The position numbers were made by a program, and so were the translations under genes. Of a stretch of DNA of 64,000 nucleotides, positions 52,358-62,717 are shown in pieces (position 1 is the stretch's first letter; every line of letters starts with the position of its first letter). Under the pieces are notes generated by a model. It was not told the DNA's origin. It worked only from the letters and a program-made list of their open reading frames with translations, and made no database searches. The stretch comes from Pomphorhynchus laevis (Eukaryota > Acanthocephala > Palaeacanthocephala > Echinorhynchida > Pomphorhynchidae). Location: the NCBI GenBank assembly GCA_012934845.2, contig WNNJ02002942.1:186001-250000 (forward strand), written 5' to 3'.

Positions 52358-52950
52358 AGAACAATGAGAAAGGAGGTCAGCGAGTTCGTTAAAAAATAAG
52401 GCTGTAGGAGCTGATGAACCAGGACTGTATACAATGGCGAGAACTACAGTGATCTAGTTAGAATAACGACAAGTGAGCAATTCAAAAGAGCAAGGACTGA
52501 AAGGGGGATTGATTTTGCGAAGAGACGCAGGGGTGACGCGCGAATGCGACGATGCCGCCATGATTAGAGAATTTAGAATTGCATGAGCTGAGGGGGCGGG
52601 CAGATTCGACTATTGAGCAACCGGCAGAGAGCAGACGGCGAATGGAAAGGTCGTCGGAATCTGAGTGCTAGGATTCGGTGAGGCAGAAGAGATCGATGGA
52701 TTTCTTGGTGAATAGGTTGAGGATAAGATCGGATTTATTGAGAATATATCAAGTGTTGAGGAGACCGAGGCGGAAACCGTGTGTTGTGGCGAAAGCGTCT
52801 AGTGGAGAGGACACATAGGAGAGATGGAGCTCTATCGAATTTTTGGACGGGTGTGGACAACTTAATATCGGCTTACTTTTATTTAAGTAGAGTGATACCA
52901 TTCCGCGTTAATTTCTTGTAAAACATGTTAGTCAGACGCGAAAGAATGAC

Positions 52951-53036
52951 GAATGCCGTTTTGTCATCACAATGACTCATCAGTGCTAGATCCCTCCCAC
53001 TACTGGATGCAGAGGAAGACTGGCAGACGGCAATCA
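52951..53036 (-). ncRNA. Hammerhead ribozyme, satellite unit 1 (core variant)
   Basis: Same fold as unit 2, with cleavage triplet GUC and a perfect stem II (GUCAU-UGUG-AUGAC). The GAAA core box is AAAA, and stem I has one mismatch (CUAGCA against UGCCAG). Stem III is perfect over 6 bp (UGCCGU/ACGGCA). The core change should abolish cleavage. Confidence 0.75.
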
Positions 53037-53254
53037 ATGAATGAATCAATGTGAATGATGTACTAGAAAATTTTCTAGTAACATCATAGAGTACTAAATC
53101 AGTACTACAGCTTCACCAAAAAGGGTCATTAGCAAAAGCACTGGCAAATGCCAGCGCAGGTCTCTTTAATATCGGCTAACTTTTATTTTACGAGAGTGAT
53201 ACCATTCCGCGTTTATTTCTTGTAAAACATGTTAGCCAGACGCGAAAGAATGAC

Positions 53255-53340
53255 GAATGCTGTTTCGTCATCACAATGACTCATCAGTGCCAGATCCCTC
53301 CCACTACTGGATGCAGAGGAGGACTGGCAGACGGCAATCA
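53255..53340 (-). ncRNA. Hammerhead ribozyme, type III, satellite unit 2 (complete core)
   Basis: Minus strand, 5' to 3': stem III strand UGCCGU ending in the GUC triplet (cleavage after C at 53330); stem I UGCCAG paired with CUGGCA, extended past a bulge by UCC/GGA-type pairs and closed by a ~20-nt loop; core CUGAUGA (53287-53281); stem II GUCAU-UGUG-AUGAC; core GAAA; stem III return strand ACAGCA (one mismatch to UGCCGU). Stem III is the open one, so this is the type III arrangement. All core nucleotides of the hammerhead consensus are present. Self-cleaving hammerheads are known from satellite DNAs of schistosomes, cave crickets and newts. Confidence 0.85.
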
Positions 53341-53558
53341 ATGAATGAATCAATGTGAATGATGTACTAGAAAATTTTCCAGTAACATCATAGAGTACTA
53401 AATCAGTACTACAGCTTCACCAAAAAGGGTCATTAGCAAAAGCACTGGCAAATGCCAGCGCTGGTCTCTTTAATATCGGCTAACTTTTATTTTAGGAGAG
53501 TGAGACCATTCCGCGTGAATTTCTTGTAAAACATGTTAGCCAGACGCGAAAGAATGAC

Positions 53559-53644
53559 GAATGCCGTTTCATCATCACAATGACTCATCAGTGCCGGATC
53601 CCTCCCACTACTGGATGCAGAGGAGGACTGGCAGGCGGCAATCA
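53559..53644 (-). ncRNA. Hammerhead ribozyme, satellite unit 3 (core variant)
   Basis: CUGAUGA and GAAA cores intact and stem II closed by a G-U wobble. The cleavage triplet reads GCC instead of GUC, and stem I has one mismatch (CCGGCA). Stem III pairs ACGGCA with UGCCGC. Probably weak or inactive. Confidence 0.75.
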
Positions 53645-53868
53645 ATGAATGAATCAATGTGAATGATGTACTAGAAAATTTTCTAGTAACATCATAGAGT
53701 ACTAAATCAGTACTACAGCTTCACCAAAAAAGGGTCATTAGCAAAAGCACTGGCAAATGCCAGCGCAGGTCTCTTTAATATCGGCTAACTTTTATTTAAG
53801 GAGAGTGAGACCATTCCGCGTGAATTTCTTGTAAAACATGTAAGCCAAACGCGAAAGAATGACGATAA

Positions 53869-54959
53869 GATGGCGATAGTTTCTTGGAGAAACACTCGTT
53901 TTCAAAAATCATGTAAACCTATTTACAATTAAACTCTGACCTGTCGACCCTTTAATGCGGCAACTACTTTATAATTATGATCACAGCAAATTCCGCACCC
54001 ACTAAACCACCACTGATCATTCGCGCCCACATTATTAAGCAGATATTAAGACAAACTTGACATCATTCATATCCCATGCCTTAAACAATTTAATTTTTGT
54101 TCCTGTAAATATTGTCATCCCATTTAATGTCCACCCATTTCTCATATATTCCATCTTACATCTTATTGTACGAGTATAAATGAATTCATTGTTCTATTTA
54201 TATTGCAAATGTCTCTTTTCCACTTAAGCCAAAAGGCTGCATTGGGTATTTTTAATAAAATTATCAAATTAATTTTATTAGATAATCATCTCATCATTTA
54301 TTTATATTTTATTATATATTTTTTATTTATATTTTATATTCAAAGCTCAAACTGATTTAAATCAGTTTTGAATTAAAACAAATAACAAAACACCGAGTCT
54401 TTGTATCTTCTAATTAAATCTAGGATAAAGTCACTAGTTGCACTGCTAAATATGAATGTATTATGAAATATACATACATGTATAAAAATATATTTATAAT
54501 TTATTAATATTAATTTAATAAATAACTTTTATTTGACATTGGAGAATGACCCCTGCGACTTTGTCGGAAATTCAATTTATCACATTCACTTGGGTAGCCA
54601 TCTGTCCCCTTTACTATAAAACTTTTATTAATTAAAACTTTATAATAAGAACTTTTATTAATAATTTATCGAACAGTGTATCAGTTTAAGATGTAAAACA
54701 GTCATTGCAGATAACAAGCAATCTAAAATACAATTAACATATTTGTTCTGAAAATTACAATTTAATAATTTTGTCCTGAGGATGATAGCAATTAGCTATC
54801 GAATATTTGTCTTTTTTATATAATAATAAATCTATTAGAATCCATAGAAAAAGAAAGATTCCCTCAAATGGGCCTCTACTGTCAAAAATTCATTATAGTA
54901 CAATAGGTACAATGTCCTCACGATGCGATAGGTACATGATCAATACCTTTTGCCTCATA
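53869..54959. other. AT-rich spacer with a LINE-tail-like piece
   Basis: No gene recognised. At about 54233-54262 AAGCC-AAAA-GGCT followed by GCATTGGGTATTTTT resembles the hairpin tail of CR1-like LINEs (compare TAGCC-TTAT-GGCTA in LINE B). The segment 54860-54960 contains CAAATGGGCCTCTAC, the 3' tail motif of the RLE elements, belonging to the next feature. Confidence 0.45.
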
Positions 54960-54964
54960 GTTTG

Positions 54965-55345
54965 ATCTGTCTGCTACTATACCGTAGGTACAGGATAGTG
55001 ATGGTCGGTGGCATGCAGATCGATAGCCCCGGTAATACATTGATGCAGATCAACGGAGGACAAACCCAATTATGCGTTTCAAACAACAAATGCAGTTTGT
55101 GTAGGAATTTGTTTCTGATTTTGTCGATTGTAATCGAGCTATCCGTTTAAGAACTTGTAATGTGCCCTCACTAATGCCGCCAGACGAAGCGAACACAAGC
55201 GGTACGAAACTACCACGTTCAACAACATTGATTCTCTCATAATACTTTGATAGTTTATGGCCTTCGTGGTAGTTGAAAGCACTGGAGGTCGACGCGCAGT
55301 ACGAAACGGCATGGTTGCTAAATATCGTGACGTCAAAAAACGTCC
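54965..55345 (-). pseudogene. RLE-type element, C-terminal fragment
   Basis: The minus strand reads DVTIFSNHAVSYC, KLSKYYERINVVERGSFVPL, VFASSGGISEGTLQVL and then loosely LKRIIGFVLR and MYYRGYRSAC. These match the last ~100 codons of RLE-c and RLE-d (RVTNIEHVSF, REVDHSSSCPLVF). 5' truncated, with the family tail on its left. Confidence 0.65.
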
Positions 55346-55359
55346 GCCCGAATCGATTT

Positions 55360-55699
55360 TCTTATTTCATCTAATGTGTTCAGTTTTATTGAACGCATCT
55401 ATAGTGCTCATGTAAACAATTATATTTGTCTTTTAATATTTTTATAATAATATTTTTTTAATATTAATTGTACAATTAAGGTTCCCGCAAATGAACATCT
55501 ATACATTTTACAGTAAAATTGGTCCACTCAAATGGTCATCGCAAATGGACCTCTATAGGTCCATTGAGGTTCCCGCAAATGGACCTCTATACATTTTACA
55601 GTAAAATTGGTCCCCTCAAATGGTCCTCAAAATATCACATTATTATTGTTAGTTGTCTTTCACAACACTATGTAGTATACGTAAATTAATCGACGTCGA
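55360..55699. repeat. Element tail fragments with tandem duplication
   Basis: 55370-55430 (TTTTATTGAACGCATCTATA) resembles the RTE 3' tail at 58945 and 62350. 55482-55622 holds two ~85-bp copies of the RLE tail (GGTTCCCGCAAATGGACCTC, ACATTTTACAGTAAAATTGG). No gene. Confidence 0.65.
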
Positions 55700-55715
55700 T
55701 GTTGCTCTTATCGGG

Positions 55716-56580
55716 TCAATGATATGCTGATCGTGATCCAAGGATACATCGTGAAGTCATTCTTGCTAAAAGTATACACTGGTGAGAACGTAATTTGGAT
55801 ATTATGTCTGTATACCTCGCACTCGATTTCCGTGTTTCAAGAGTAGCAATCCGCTTCAGGAGTGATGTGGTACCTTTACCGGCACCGCAAAAACTTGAAA
55901 ACACAACAAGAATGAAGGAAACGTGTTCTATATTCGTTACCCTCTTAATATATTTGCTACGTTTTCGCTGTTTGTGATATTCGAAACTCGACTCTGTAGA
56001 TCTTTTTGAGTTTAGCAGAGCAAACGCATTAAAAATGCAAACGTCAATAAAAGTAGCTCCGTTCTTTCCCTAAATATACCTGAACATGTTATATCTGATC
56101 TTGCCTCACGGTATATAGTTGTAGTTTGATTTTCAAATATTGTTTCAGGGGGTAATCGACTCAAGATTGGTTCTAACACGACACTTGAACAGATTTCAGT
56201 CAGAGAGTTTGCGAGGAAGTCTCGAACCAAATCCTGTCTTATAGACGGAAGATCTCCTAAAGGACACGAAAGTGACTGAACGAGAGATGTATATTCTCCG
56301 CATTGACACATTTTCGGAGTATTGACAGGAAGCAAACCATATCTCGCAGCTATTGAATCCTTGAATTCGTCATTGTTAAGTCTCGTGTTATTATCATTGA
56401 AGGATACGAAGACAGCCAAGCTGATGCACCTGTTACAGAGGCGTGCTCGATTGCGGTTCTTATCTGCTGATCTGCATCATCCAGAACCGCTGCGCGTGTG
56501 GATTTTCCTGTTGAAATCCGTTGGTTTAGAATACTTTTGAGTACCATTTCCTGTTGTGTATTGAGTTCTTAGAGTACCCA
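55716..56580 (-). pseudogene. RLE-c knuckle and nuclease-like C-terminus
   Basis: GASAWLSSYPSMIITRDL, NDEFKDSIAARYGLLPV, PKMCQCGEYTSLVQSLSCPL (knuckle CxC ... Q ... C, His lost), GDLPSIRQDLVRDFLANSL, TEICSSVVLEPILSRLPPE, then REARSDITCSGIFRERTE. After a shift it reads ATFIDVCIFNAFALLNSKRS, and finally KYIKRVTNIEHVSFILVVFS and GAGKGTTSLLKRIATL. The R-S-D ... D-V pair is the candidate restriction-like nuclease active site by analogy with the R/KPD ... D layout of R2-type LINEs. Confidence 0.65.
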
Positions 56581-56828
56581 GCTAGACATGGAAAACATAT
56601 AGCTAATGATGTTTCGTACTCGATGTGGGATGACATTAATAAGTCACGAATTGATAAACCACAATTCTTGAAGCTTAGACAATAAGCCTTCCAGAAAATT
56701 CCATTATTTGTCAGGTTAATGTCGAAAAATTTCGAAAAAGTATTCAGGCTCGAGTCTGTTAATGGGACAAACTAATCATCTAAACATCTACATGATCTTT
56801 GAAAATGTGTCCACCTATGATGTAGCGA

Positions 56829-57254
56829 TTATATAAATGCTATGCAAGCAGTTTGAATATCTGAATTGCATGTTGTAGCCAAGCGATCTAGATCCAATGA
56901 ACAAGAGAAAACAAAAGACCTGATATACTGTTCAATAAATTGGTCACCATCGATTAGAACACCCATAGCTTTTAGTCCACTCTCGACAACGGTCAGATCT
57001 GTATTGTCAAATTCTCGACGAATTTCCACGATGTAATTTCCATTAGCGTATATTTTGCACTTTGCGGCATTAATGTGATAGCCATATCGAGGCCCTATTT
57101 CACGTAGTTCATTGAACTTGTTTTGAAGTATCCACCATATTACCATCATCGGTGTACTAATGGTGACCGATGATGACATTAACACGGGACATATATTAGG
57201 CATATTGGTTAATGCGTCTTTTTTAGTTAATACGATTAAAGGCGTTGTCAGCAT
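56829..57254 (-). pseudogene. RLE-c RT, post-deletion and thumb
   Basis: NMPNICPVLMSSSVTIST runs straight into DDGNMVDTSKQVQ (other frame) and FNELREIGPRYGYHINAAKC, so the stretch containing TQGDP and the start of WYADD is lost. Thumb SGLKAMGVLIDGDQFIEQYI follows. Confidence 0.65.
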
Positions 57255-58140
57255 CGATTGTCAATAATATTGAACGCTCTTTCTTTATGAGTAGCTCGCG
57301 CAACGCGTGTATTACACATTCCGTACCAGCCCGATGCGACGCGCAAAATTGCAGAGAACCGCAAACCTGTTGTAGTGATGGCTGGGCTACTCTCAAAATT
57401 GCTCTCGACATGATTCTTCTCGATACATCACCTATATCGATTGGTCGAATTCCCCCAGTTTTGTTCAATGGGAATAATCTGCTCGTTGTCATTGCTCTCA
57501 ATGATGTTTTGGATACCACGTGAGTTGATAAAAACTTTGCGAAACAAGACAAGGATTCGGCTAACCGTCGTGATTCAGAACCAAATGCATTTAGCATCGC
57601 ATTCCACGCCCTTACATCCAGCCCTGATTGTCCTGCACCGCCTTTTATCTTCCGGGCGTTTGAGATCATTGTCTCGGCATTAATTGATTCAAATGCAATT
57701 GAGTGAAAATTAGGAATGGCATTGATGGAATGTGAAAGCAAGGCATCATAACACAGATCTTCTCCTGCTGGGTGTTTATCAAAAAGAAGTTGTCTAACTG
57801 TTTTTCCATTAATCATCTCATCCAAACCGAGCGGTCGTATCGAGGCCGTTTTAAGGTCAAGTAGCTTAACTGCATTCGCGAGTTTACCATCGAGGACCAA
57901 CTTCTTGAAAGAATCACATAAGTTATGTTCGTTTCGTTTGGATGGTTTTCCAGATATTTGATGCTGTAGGAATCGGACCACATTGAAGAGACAATCATAG
58001 TTACCACTGAGCCAAAGATCCATACATCGCTGCAGAATATCCTTGGTCAGCTTAGATTTACTTCTGTGAAAACGTTGCAGCACTAGTTGGGGAATAATTA
58101 CAGCCAGCATTAGAACAACTGTTTGTCGCAGCATGTTCAT
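57223..58140 (-). pseudogene. RLE-c pre-RT and RT N-terminal half
   Basis: 305 codons open: SKLTKDILQRCMDLWLSGNY, NLCDSFKKLVLDGKLANAVK, IRPLGLDEMINGKTVRQLLF, DKHPAGEDLCYDALL, ARKIKGGAGQSGLDVRAWNA, TSRLFPLNKTGGIRPIDIGD, VSRRIMSRAILRVAQPSLQ, GSLQFCASHRAGTECVIHAL and LLTIDADNAFNRIN (motif A). These are the GPSGLD, PIGxGExxRRI, CAGQxAGxEAAxHAM and DASNAFN boxes of this RT family in slightly altered form. It is the longest open RLE coding stretch of the window. Confidence 0.8.
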
Positions 58141-58183
58141 GAATTCGCGCGAGTTCAGATATGAATTTCTTAGATGCTGAGCA

Positions 58184-58489
58184 TTAGGGTAGGCGTAATA
58201 AGTTTGGAATCCAGAGCACTACCTCGTGAAAAATCTGTTCGATAGACATTGCTTTTGACGATACACATCCGTATTTAATTGGATTCGACCCCGAGATCGA
58301 AGGGTCACATGGTATATCAAGTTCACCAGCTATTGGCTGGATGATAATGGCGTTTTCTAAAATGTATGTTATTGTGGGTACCGAGGATGATGTGCGATTT
58401 TTGCAGTTCGTAGCCAGGCATTCGATACACGAAATTTTGCCTTTCGCACATCGACAACCTCTACTTGTTGCTGGTTTCCCACGAGGCAT
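58184..58489 (-). pseudogene. RLE-c N-terminal Cys-rich domain
   Basis: Starts MPRGKPATSRGCRCAKGKIS, then CIECLATNCKNRTSS. Against RLE-fg the first CCxC ... C part is missing, so the domain keeps only the C-terminal half of its Cys pairs. The segment ends IFHEVVLWIPNLLRLP, matching the block before the RT region of relatives. Confidence 0.7.
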
Positions 58490-59219
58490 ATTTTTCTTGT
58501 AAGTGAGTTATGACTTTCATAGTCAGAGCCCTTATATCTCGGGATGACCGAAATCGTAAGTATTATTGGAGCCAAGCGATTGTAAGTTTGTTGGAGCGAG
58601 TTGTAATTTTTTGCAATTGTAAGTAGTTAGTTATAATTATGTGTTTAAGCTGTCAAATTTTTTGTTTGTATGTATTTATATACTTTAAACTTTTTTAAGT
58701 ATTTTTTTGTGTCTTTTTTTGTCTTTTAATAATAGTAATTTCACTCTCTGAACTAACTAAATATAATTTAAAGTGAGTGAACAATTATTTTTATAATATA
58801 TTTTTTATCAAATTTTTTATATCAGGCTGCTATCATCATTTGATAAAATTATATAAACCAGTTTTTAAAAATTGCTAGTAAAATGATGCTTTCCATATCG
58901 CAGAAGTTCAAACGATTAGTTTATGTCCATTTTTTCATTAATGTGTTTAGTTTTATTGAACGCGTCTATGGTGTTAATGTATAAAGCTATATTCTTATAT
59001 ACGTTGATGCATATATTTGCATATTTTTATGCTTTGAAGACTTTGTAGAAAAAATATTTTGTTTGTTTATAAACCATTTGTTTATACAAACAAACAGATA
59101 ATCTATTTGTGTATATTAATTTAAACTTTGTTTATCTTAAAAGTCTATTTATTTTATAATAAATAATTAAGTTCAAATGCTGAACTATATATACATACAC
59201 TGTTCAGTTTAAATACTTC

Positions 59220-59642
59220 TTATTCCTTGCCTTTTCCTGGCAGTTCAGGGTCGGCGGCTTTGATATGTCTTCTCCATGCATCTCGGTTTTGTGCTAGAGC
59301 TGGCGCCAGGTTACATGTTTTTAAATCATCATGGATGGTATCCATCCATCTTTTCTTAGGACGGCCACGAGGTCGTACGCCTTGAACGATTGGCTCGGCT
59401 CGGCATACTGCTGTTTTGTCATTCCTTTGAATTTGTCCGAACCATCGTAGTCGATATTCCCTCGCCTTGAGGATTATTTGCGTGACACCGAAAATTTGGC
59501 GGATGTTGGTATTCGGAACCCTATCTAGGCGTGTTACTTCATAGGACCAGGTCAGTATATTCATCTCTATGACGTGTAATTTTCTTTTCGTGTCTGAATT
59601 TGATGGCCAGCATTCTGTGGCGTACAATGCAACCAGTCTCAC
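59220..59642 (-). pseudogene. RTE ORF C-terminal domain
   Basis: 140 codons: ALYATECWPSNSDTKRKLHV, WSYEVTRLDRVPNTNIRQIF, ILKAREYRLRWFGQIQRND, GVRPRGRPKKRWMDTIHDDL, AWRRHIKAADPELPGKGKE and stop. This matches the conserved tail of RTE elements almost box for box. Confidence 0.9.
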
Positions 59643-59771
59643 AACTGTTGTGAAGATTTTGGCTTTAATCTTTAGTGGTATTCGTCGGTCACATAATATT
59701 CATGAAAGGCCTCGCCATTTTAGCCAAGCTGCGTTAAGGCGCCCATTTACATCCTTATTTATTTTATCATC

Positions 59772-60650
59772 CTATGAAAAGTGGGACCCCAGGTATTTGA
59801 AGGTTGTACACTTTTCGAGTGACTGCCCGTTAATCTCGATAAAACCAGGTGTTTGATATCCAAGCTCTAGATACGCAGTTTTACCAATGCTCAGCTGCTG
59901 TCCGTATTGTGATAGGCGATTATACCATTTTTGGACTTGCTGTTTGAGGTTTGCACGTGTTTGTGTAGCATGCATAACATCGTCTGCATATAAGAGTGTC
60001 CACGGCACATCGTTGTTCAGTTTAGAAGTAATTGCATCCATACATAAGATGAATAGCAGGGTTGACAGGGTACTGCCCTGATGTACGCCAATTGTGATCG
60101 GATATGGTTTGTAATCACCGGTAGCACAGCGTACTATGCTGGTCCTTTCCGAGTACATGAGTTTAATCCAGGCAACGTACTTCTCCGGGACACAGTGTTG
60201 TCACAGGGAGTACCAGATAAGAGAATGTGGCACCCGATCAAAAGCCTTCTCCAAATCAAGGAAGGCCATATGTAAATTCTGCTGCTTTCGTCGGTGTTTT
60301 TTATAAATATCCTTGCTGCTTGTATGGTATCTGTGGTTGATATATTTTTGACAAAAGCACACTGGTTAACGGCAATGTTAGTCAGGGCCCTTAGTCTCTT
60401 GTCCAGGACATGCTCAAAGATTTTCATTGTATGGAATAATAGCCGGACAGGGTGATAATAGCTACAGCTAGCAATGTCACCTTTCTGTTTCCAGATGGGG
60501 ATTGTAAACGATCTTTGTCATGATTTAGGTACTTCGTACTTTGTAACTATTTTGTTAAAAAGTTGCGTGAGAAAAGCTATGCCTGCAAGTCCCGTGAGTT
60601 TTTAAACCTCGGCAGGAATTCCATCTGGTCCGGTAGCTTTTCCGTTTTTC
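59772..60650 (-). pseudogene. RTE reverse transcriptase
   Basis: Minus-strand pieces: MKNGKATGPDGIPAEV (about 60650-60605), KIFEHVLDKRLRALTNIAVN, QCAFVKNISTTDTIQAARIF, LHMAFLDLEKAFDRVPHSLI (motif A, about 60270-60210), CATGDYKPYPITIGVHQGST (motif B), VPWTLLYADDVMHATQTRAN (motif C) and GKTAYLELGYQTPG. Catalytic residues are present; several frame changes. Confidence 0.88.
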
Positions 60651-61144
60651 ATATTCCTTATTGACTCAGCTACTTCTGCGGTTGTGATCTCCTGAACTGG
60701 TCTAGAGGTGCATGTCTCCATGTGTAGATTAGGATGGGGGAATTCTATGTTACTTATTTCGTTGTAATGTTCACGCCATCTGTCCTGAATTTATCTATCA
60801 TATCGCAGTGTAGTTCCATATTTACTCTTGATTTGGGCAAAGGTAATGATATCTTCGGCGGCATTTGATCGAGACCGTGCAAGGAGGTATATATCATATT
60901 TACCTCCGGGGGACTCTAGATTATTGTGCAGGTCTGTGTTGTAACTGCTTTTGCTTTTTGCCACTTTCGTTTTGGCAATCCTCTTTTGTAGACGGTAACG
61001 TTCTTTATCTTCTGAGAGCTGAGATAGTTTCCACTTTTTATATGCTTCCTTTTAATCTCGTACATCTTGTTGGACCTCTTCATTCCAGAACCATGTTTGT
61101 TTGTCAATAAACTTTCGACCTGGCTTGGTGACTCCGAGGATCGG

Positions 61145-61983
61145 TCACGCTGCATTGGATATATTTCGGGTGACAGATTCCCAACACTCGTCTACATCAT
61201 CTGTTAATGATGTGGTCTGGATAGCCAAATGGAGAGCAGGGGTTAGTTTATCTCTGCATTCTCGATTTTTCCACCACTTAATATGCGCATGTTTAGTCGT
61301 AGAGAGGGTGTTAATTGGCGTTAGTATTAGAGTATCCATTACCAGAGGGAGGTGTGGACTAGCGACTGGTTCGAAGGGAATCACTTTGGTGTTCTTGACT
61401 AATTTTAGATCGTTTTGGCGGCATTCCCAAAAATCGATCTGCGTGTTGTGGTTTCCACTAGAGTACGTGACTAGGTGAGAGTTTCGTCTTACGAAGAAAG
61501 TATTGCACAGTGCAAGGTCTTGTGATTTCGCCCAGCCGAGGATCCTTGATCCATCTTTATTCAAAGTTCCGATACACAGGCCACCATGGTGTCGTGGGAA
61601 CAAGGGATGTTCCGAGCCGACATGGTCGTTTAGGTCTCCGCCCACAAAGACACTTTCATCTTTCTTGACGGATTAGGTCACGTCGCTGAGTCTTTGCCAA
61701 AACTCGACTTTCTCTTCGTCGTATCAACCTTGTTGGTGAGCATATGCTGAGATTTTTTCTACTCTGAGTGTTTTGATATCGAGCGCAGCTGACATAATGC
61801 GGTCTGAGATTTGCTGTATCGCAGTAATAGATTGTTACAAGTTCTCTGATAATATAATCCTGACTCCGTGTCGCTCATTGATAGTGCCGTGGTAATAAAG
61901 CTTTGCCCATCGTCGATTTCTTTTGCTTTGTAACCTTTCCATTTAGTTTCCTGAACAACTTCAATATCCAATTTGTCTATCAA
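61145..61983 (-). pseudogene. RTE endonuclease
   Basis: Two frames: MIDKLDIEVVQETKWKGYKA with a GDGQSF-like DDGQSFITTAL, and from 61645 GGDLNDHVGSEHPLFPRHHG, RILGWAKSQDLALCNTFFVR, LVTYSSGNHNTQIDFWECRQ and SPHLPLVMDTLI. The QETKWKG, GDLNDHVG, NTFF and QIDF boxes are those of RTE. The final SDH box is altered to SPH. Confidence 0.85.
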
Positions 61984-62020
61984 ATTAGCTATTTTGTCTA
62001 GCTAACACTAGCTAATTTGT

Positions 62021-62235
62021 CTATCATATAATCGTAAATAGTAATCTAGGAAAAGCTACTTGCATTCAATTTTTTACTTGACAAAATTTGTTCAAAGGCT
62101 AAATTTTGAAATAATTTAGTTTATAAAAATGATGACTTTTCGTTATAACTTTGTTGTTCACTCATAAAAATTATTAACTGATCAAAGGAGAGAGTGAATA
62201 ACATTTTTATTGAAATCGAATTTTTGATATTTGGC
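62021..62235. other. Short spacer between RTE copies
   Basis: AT-rich, no gene. It contains TAGCTAATTTGTCTATCAAA-type direct repeats at the RTE 5' edge (61985-62030). Confidence 0.5.
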
Positions 62236-62709
62236 TGCTATCATCATTAGAATCAAATTACATAAAACAGTTTTTAAAAATTGCTAGTTAAATGATGCTT
62301 TCCATATCGCAGAAGTTCAAACGATTAGTTTATGTCCATTTTTTCATTAATGTGTTTAGTTTTATTGAACGCGTCTATGGTGTTAATGTATAAAGCTATA
62401 TTCTTATATACGTTGATGCATATATTTGCATATTTTTATGCTTTGAAGACTTTGTAGAAAAAATATTTTGTTTGTTTATAAACTATTTATTTATACAAAC
62501 ACACAGATAATCTATTTGTGTATATTAATTTAAACTTTGTTTATCTTAAAAGTCTATTTATTTTATAATAAATAATTAAGTTCAAATGCTGAACTATATA
62601 TACATACACTGTTCAGTTTAAATACTTCTTATTCCTTGCCTTTTCCTGGCAGTTCAGGGTCGGCGGCTTTGATATGTCTTCTCCATGCATCTCGGTTTTG
62701 TGCTAGAGC
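62236..62709 (-). mobile_element. Second RTE 3' end, severely truncated
   Basis: Nearly identical to 58826-59302: AT-rich tail plus the last ~27 codons of the RTE ORF (NRDAWRRHIKAADPELPGK). The copy ends in an 11-bp inverted repeat, GGTTTTGTGCT-AG-AGCACAAAACC (62694-62717). Confidence 0.92.
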
Positions 62710-62717
62710 ACAAAACC

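Larger units (their letters stand above)
49866..52862 (-). mobile_element. Family A LINE copy A10, 5' truncated
   Basis: On the minus strand the element runs from the last codons of ORF1 (AAGTTGTCCACACCC, the NFQVVHTRP end) at 52862 through endonuclease, RT and 3' tail (GCGTGC-GCTG-GCACGC hairpin) to 49866. The 5' end abuts the first unit of the hammerhead satellite. Same subfamily as A9. Confidence 0.92.
52863..53868. repeat. 304-bp tandem satellite
   Basis: Three full units starting with AATATCGGC at 52864, 53168 and 53472, and a partial unit from 53777 that ends near 53868. Periods are 304, 304 and 305 bp, with only a few differences per unit. Each unit carries a 20-bp palindrome TACTAGAAAATTTTCTAGTA (one substitution in the second unit), a CTGGCA-AA-TGCCAG hairpin, and on the minus strand a hammerhead ribozyme fold. 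GC content is higher than the surroundings. No protein-coding frame is supported. The partial last unit breaks off just before its hammerhead core. Confidence 0.97.
55700..58700 (-). mobile_element. RLE-type element RLE-c, longest copy
   Basis: The minus strand holds the leader (58700-58640, with TTAAAAAAGTTTAAAGTA), irregular ATTGTAAGT repeats (58560-58630), Cys-rich N-terminus, pre-RT region, RT with a deletion that removes the B to C region, thumb, knuckle and nuclease-like C-terminus, and 3' tail at about 55640-55480. It gives the full domain order of the family. Confidence 0.85.
58826..62020 (-). mobile_element. RTE-clade LINE, 5' truncated
   Basis: A single-ORF LINE read right to left: endonuclease (61983-61145), RT (about 60650-59772), C-terminal RTE domain (59642-59220), then a long AT-rich 3' tail to 58826. 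Wording such as GVHQGS, PWTLLYADDV and the terminal RPRGRPKKRWMD box is diagnostic of RTE. Frame changes break it into about five parts. Confidence 0.92.

Noticed and set aside
53251-53340. Type I reading of the satellite hammerhead, using the GUC downstream of GAAA
   Set aside because: Stem I would fail at its first base pairs; the type III pairing satisfies all three stems.
61361-61385. GGTTCGAAGGG resembled a tRNA B box
   Set aside because: It lies inside the RTE endonuclease, and no cloverleaf can be drawn around it.
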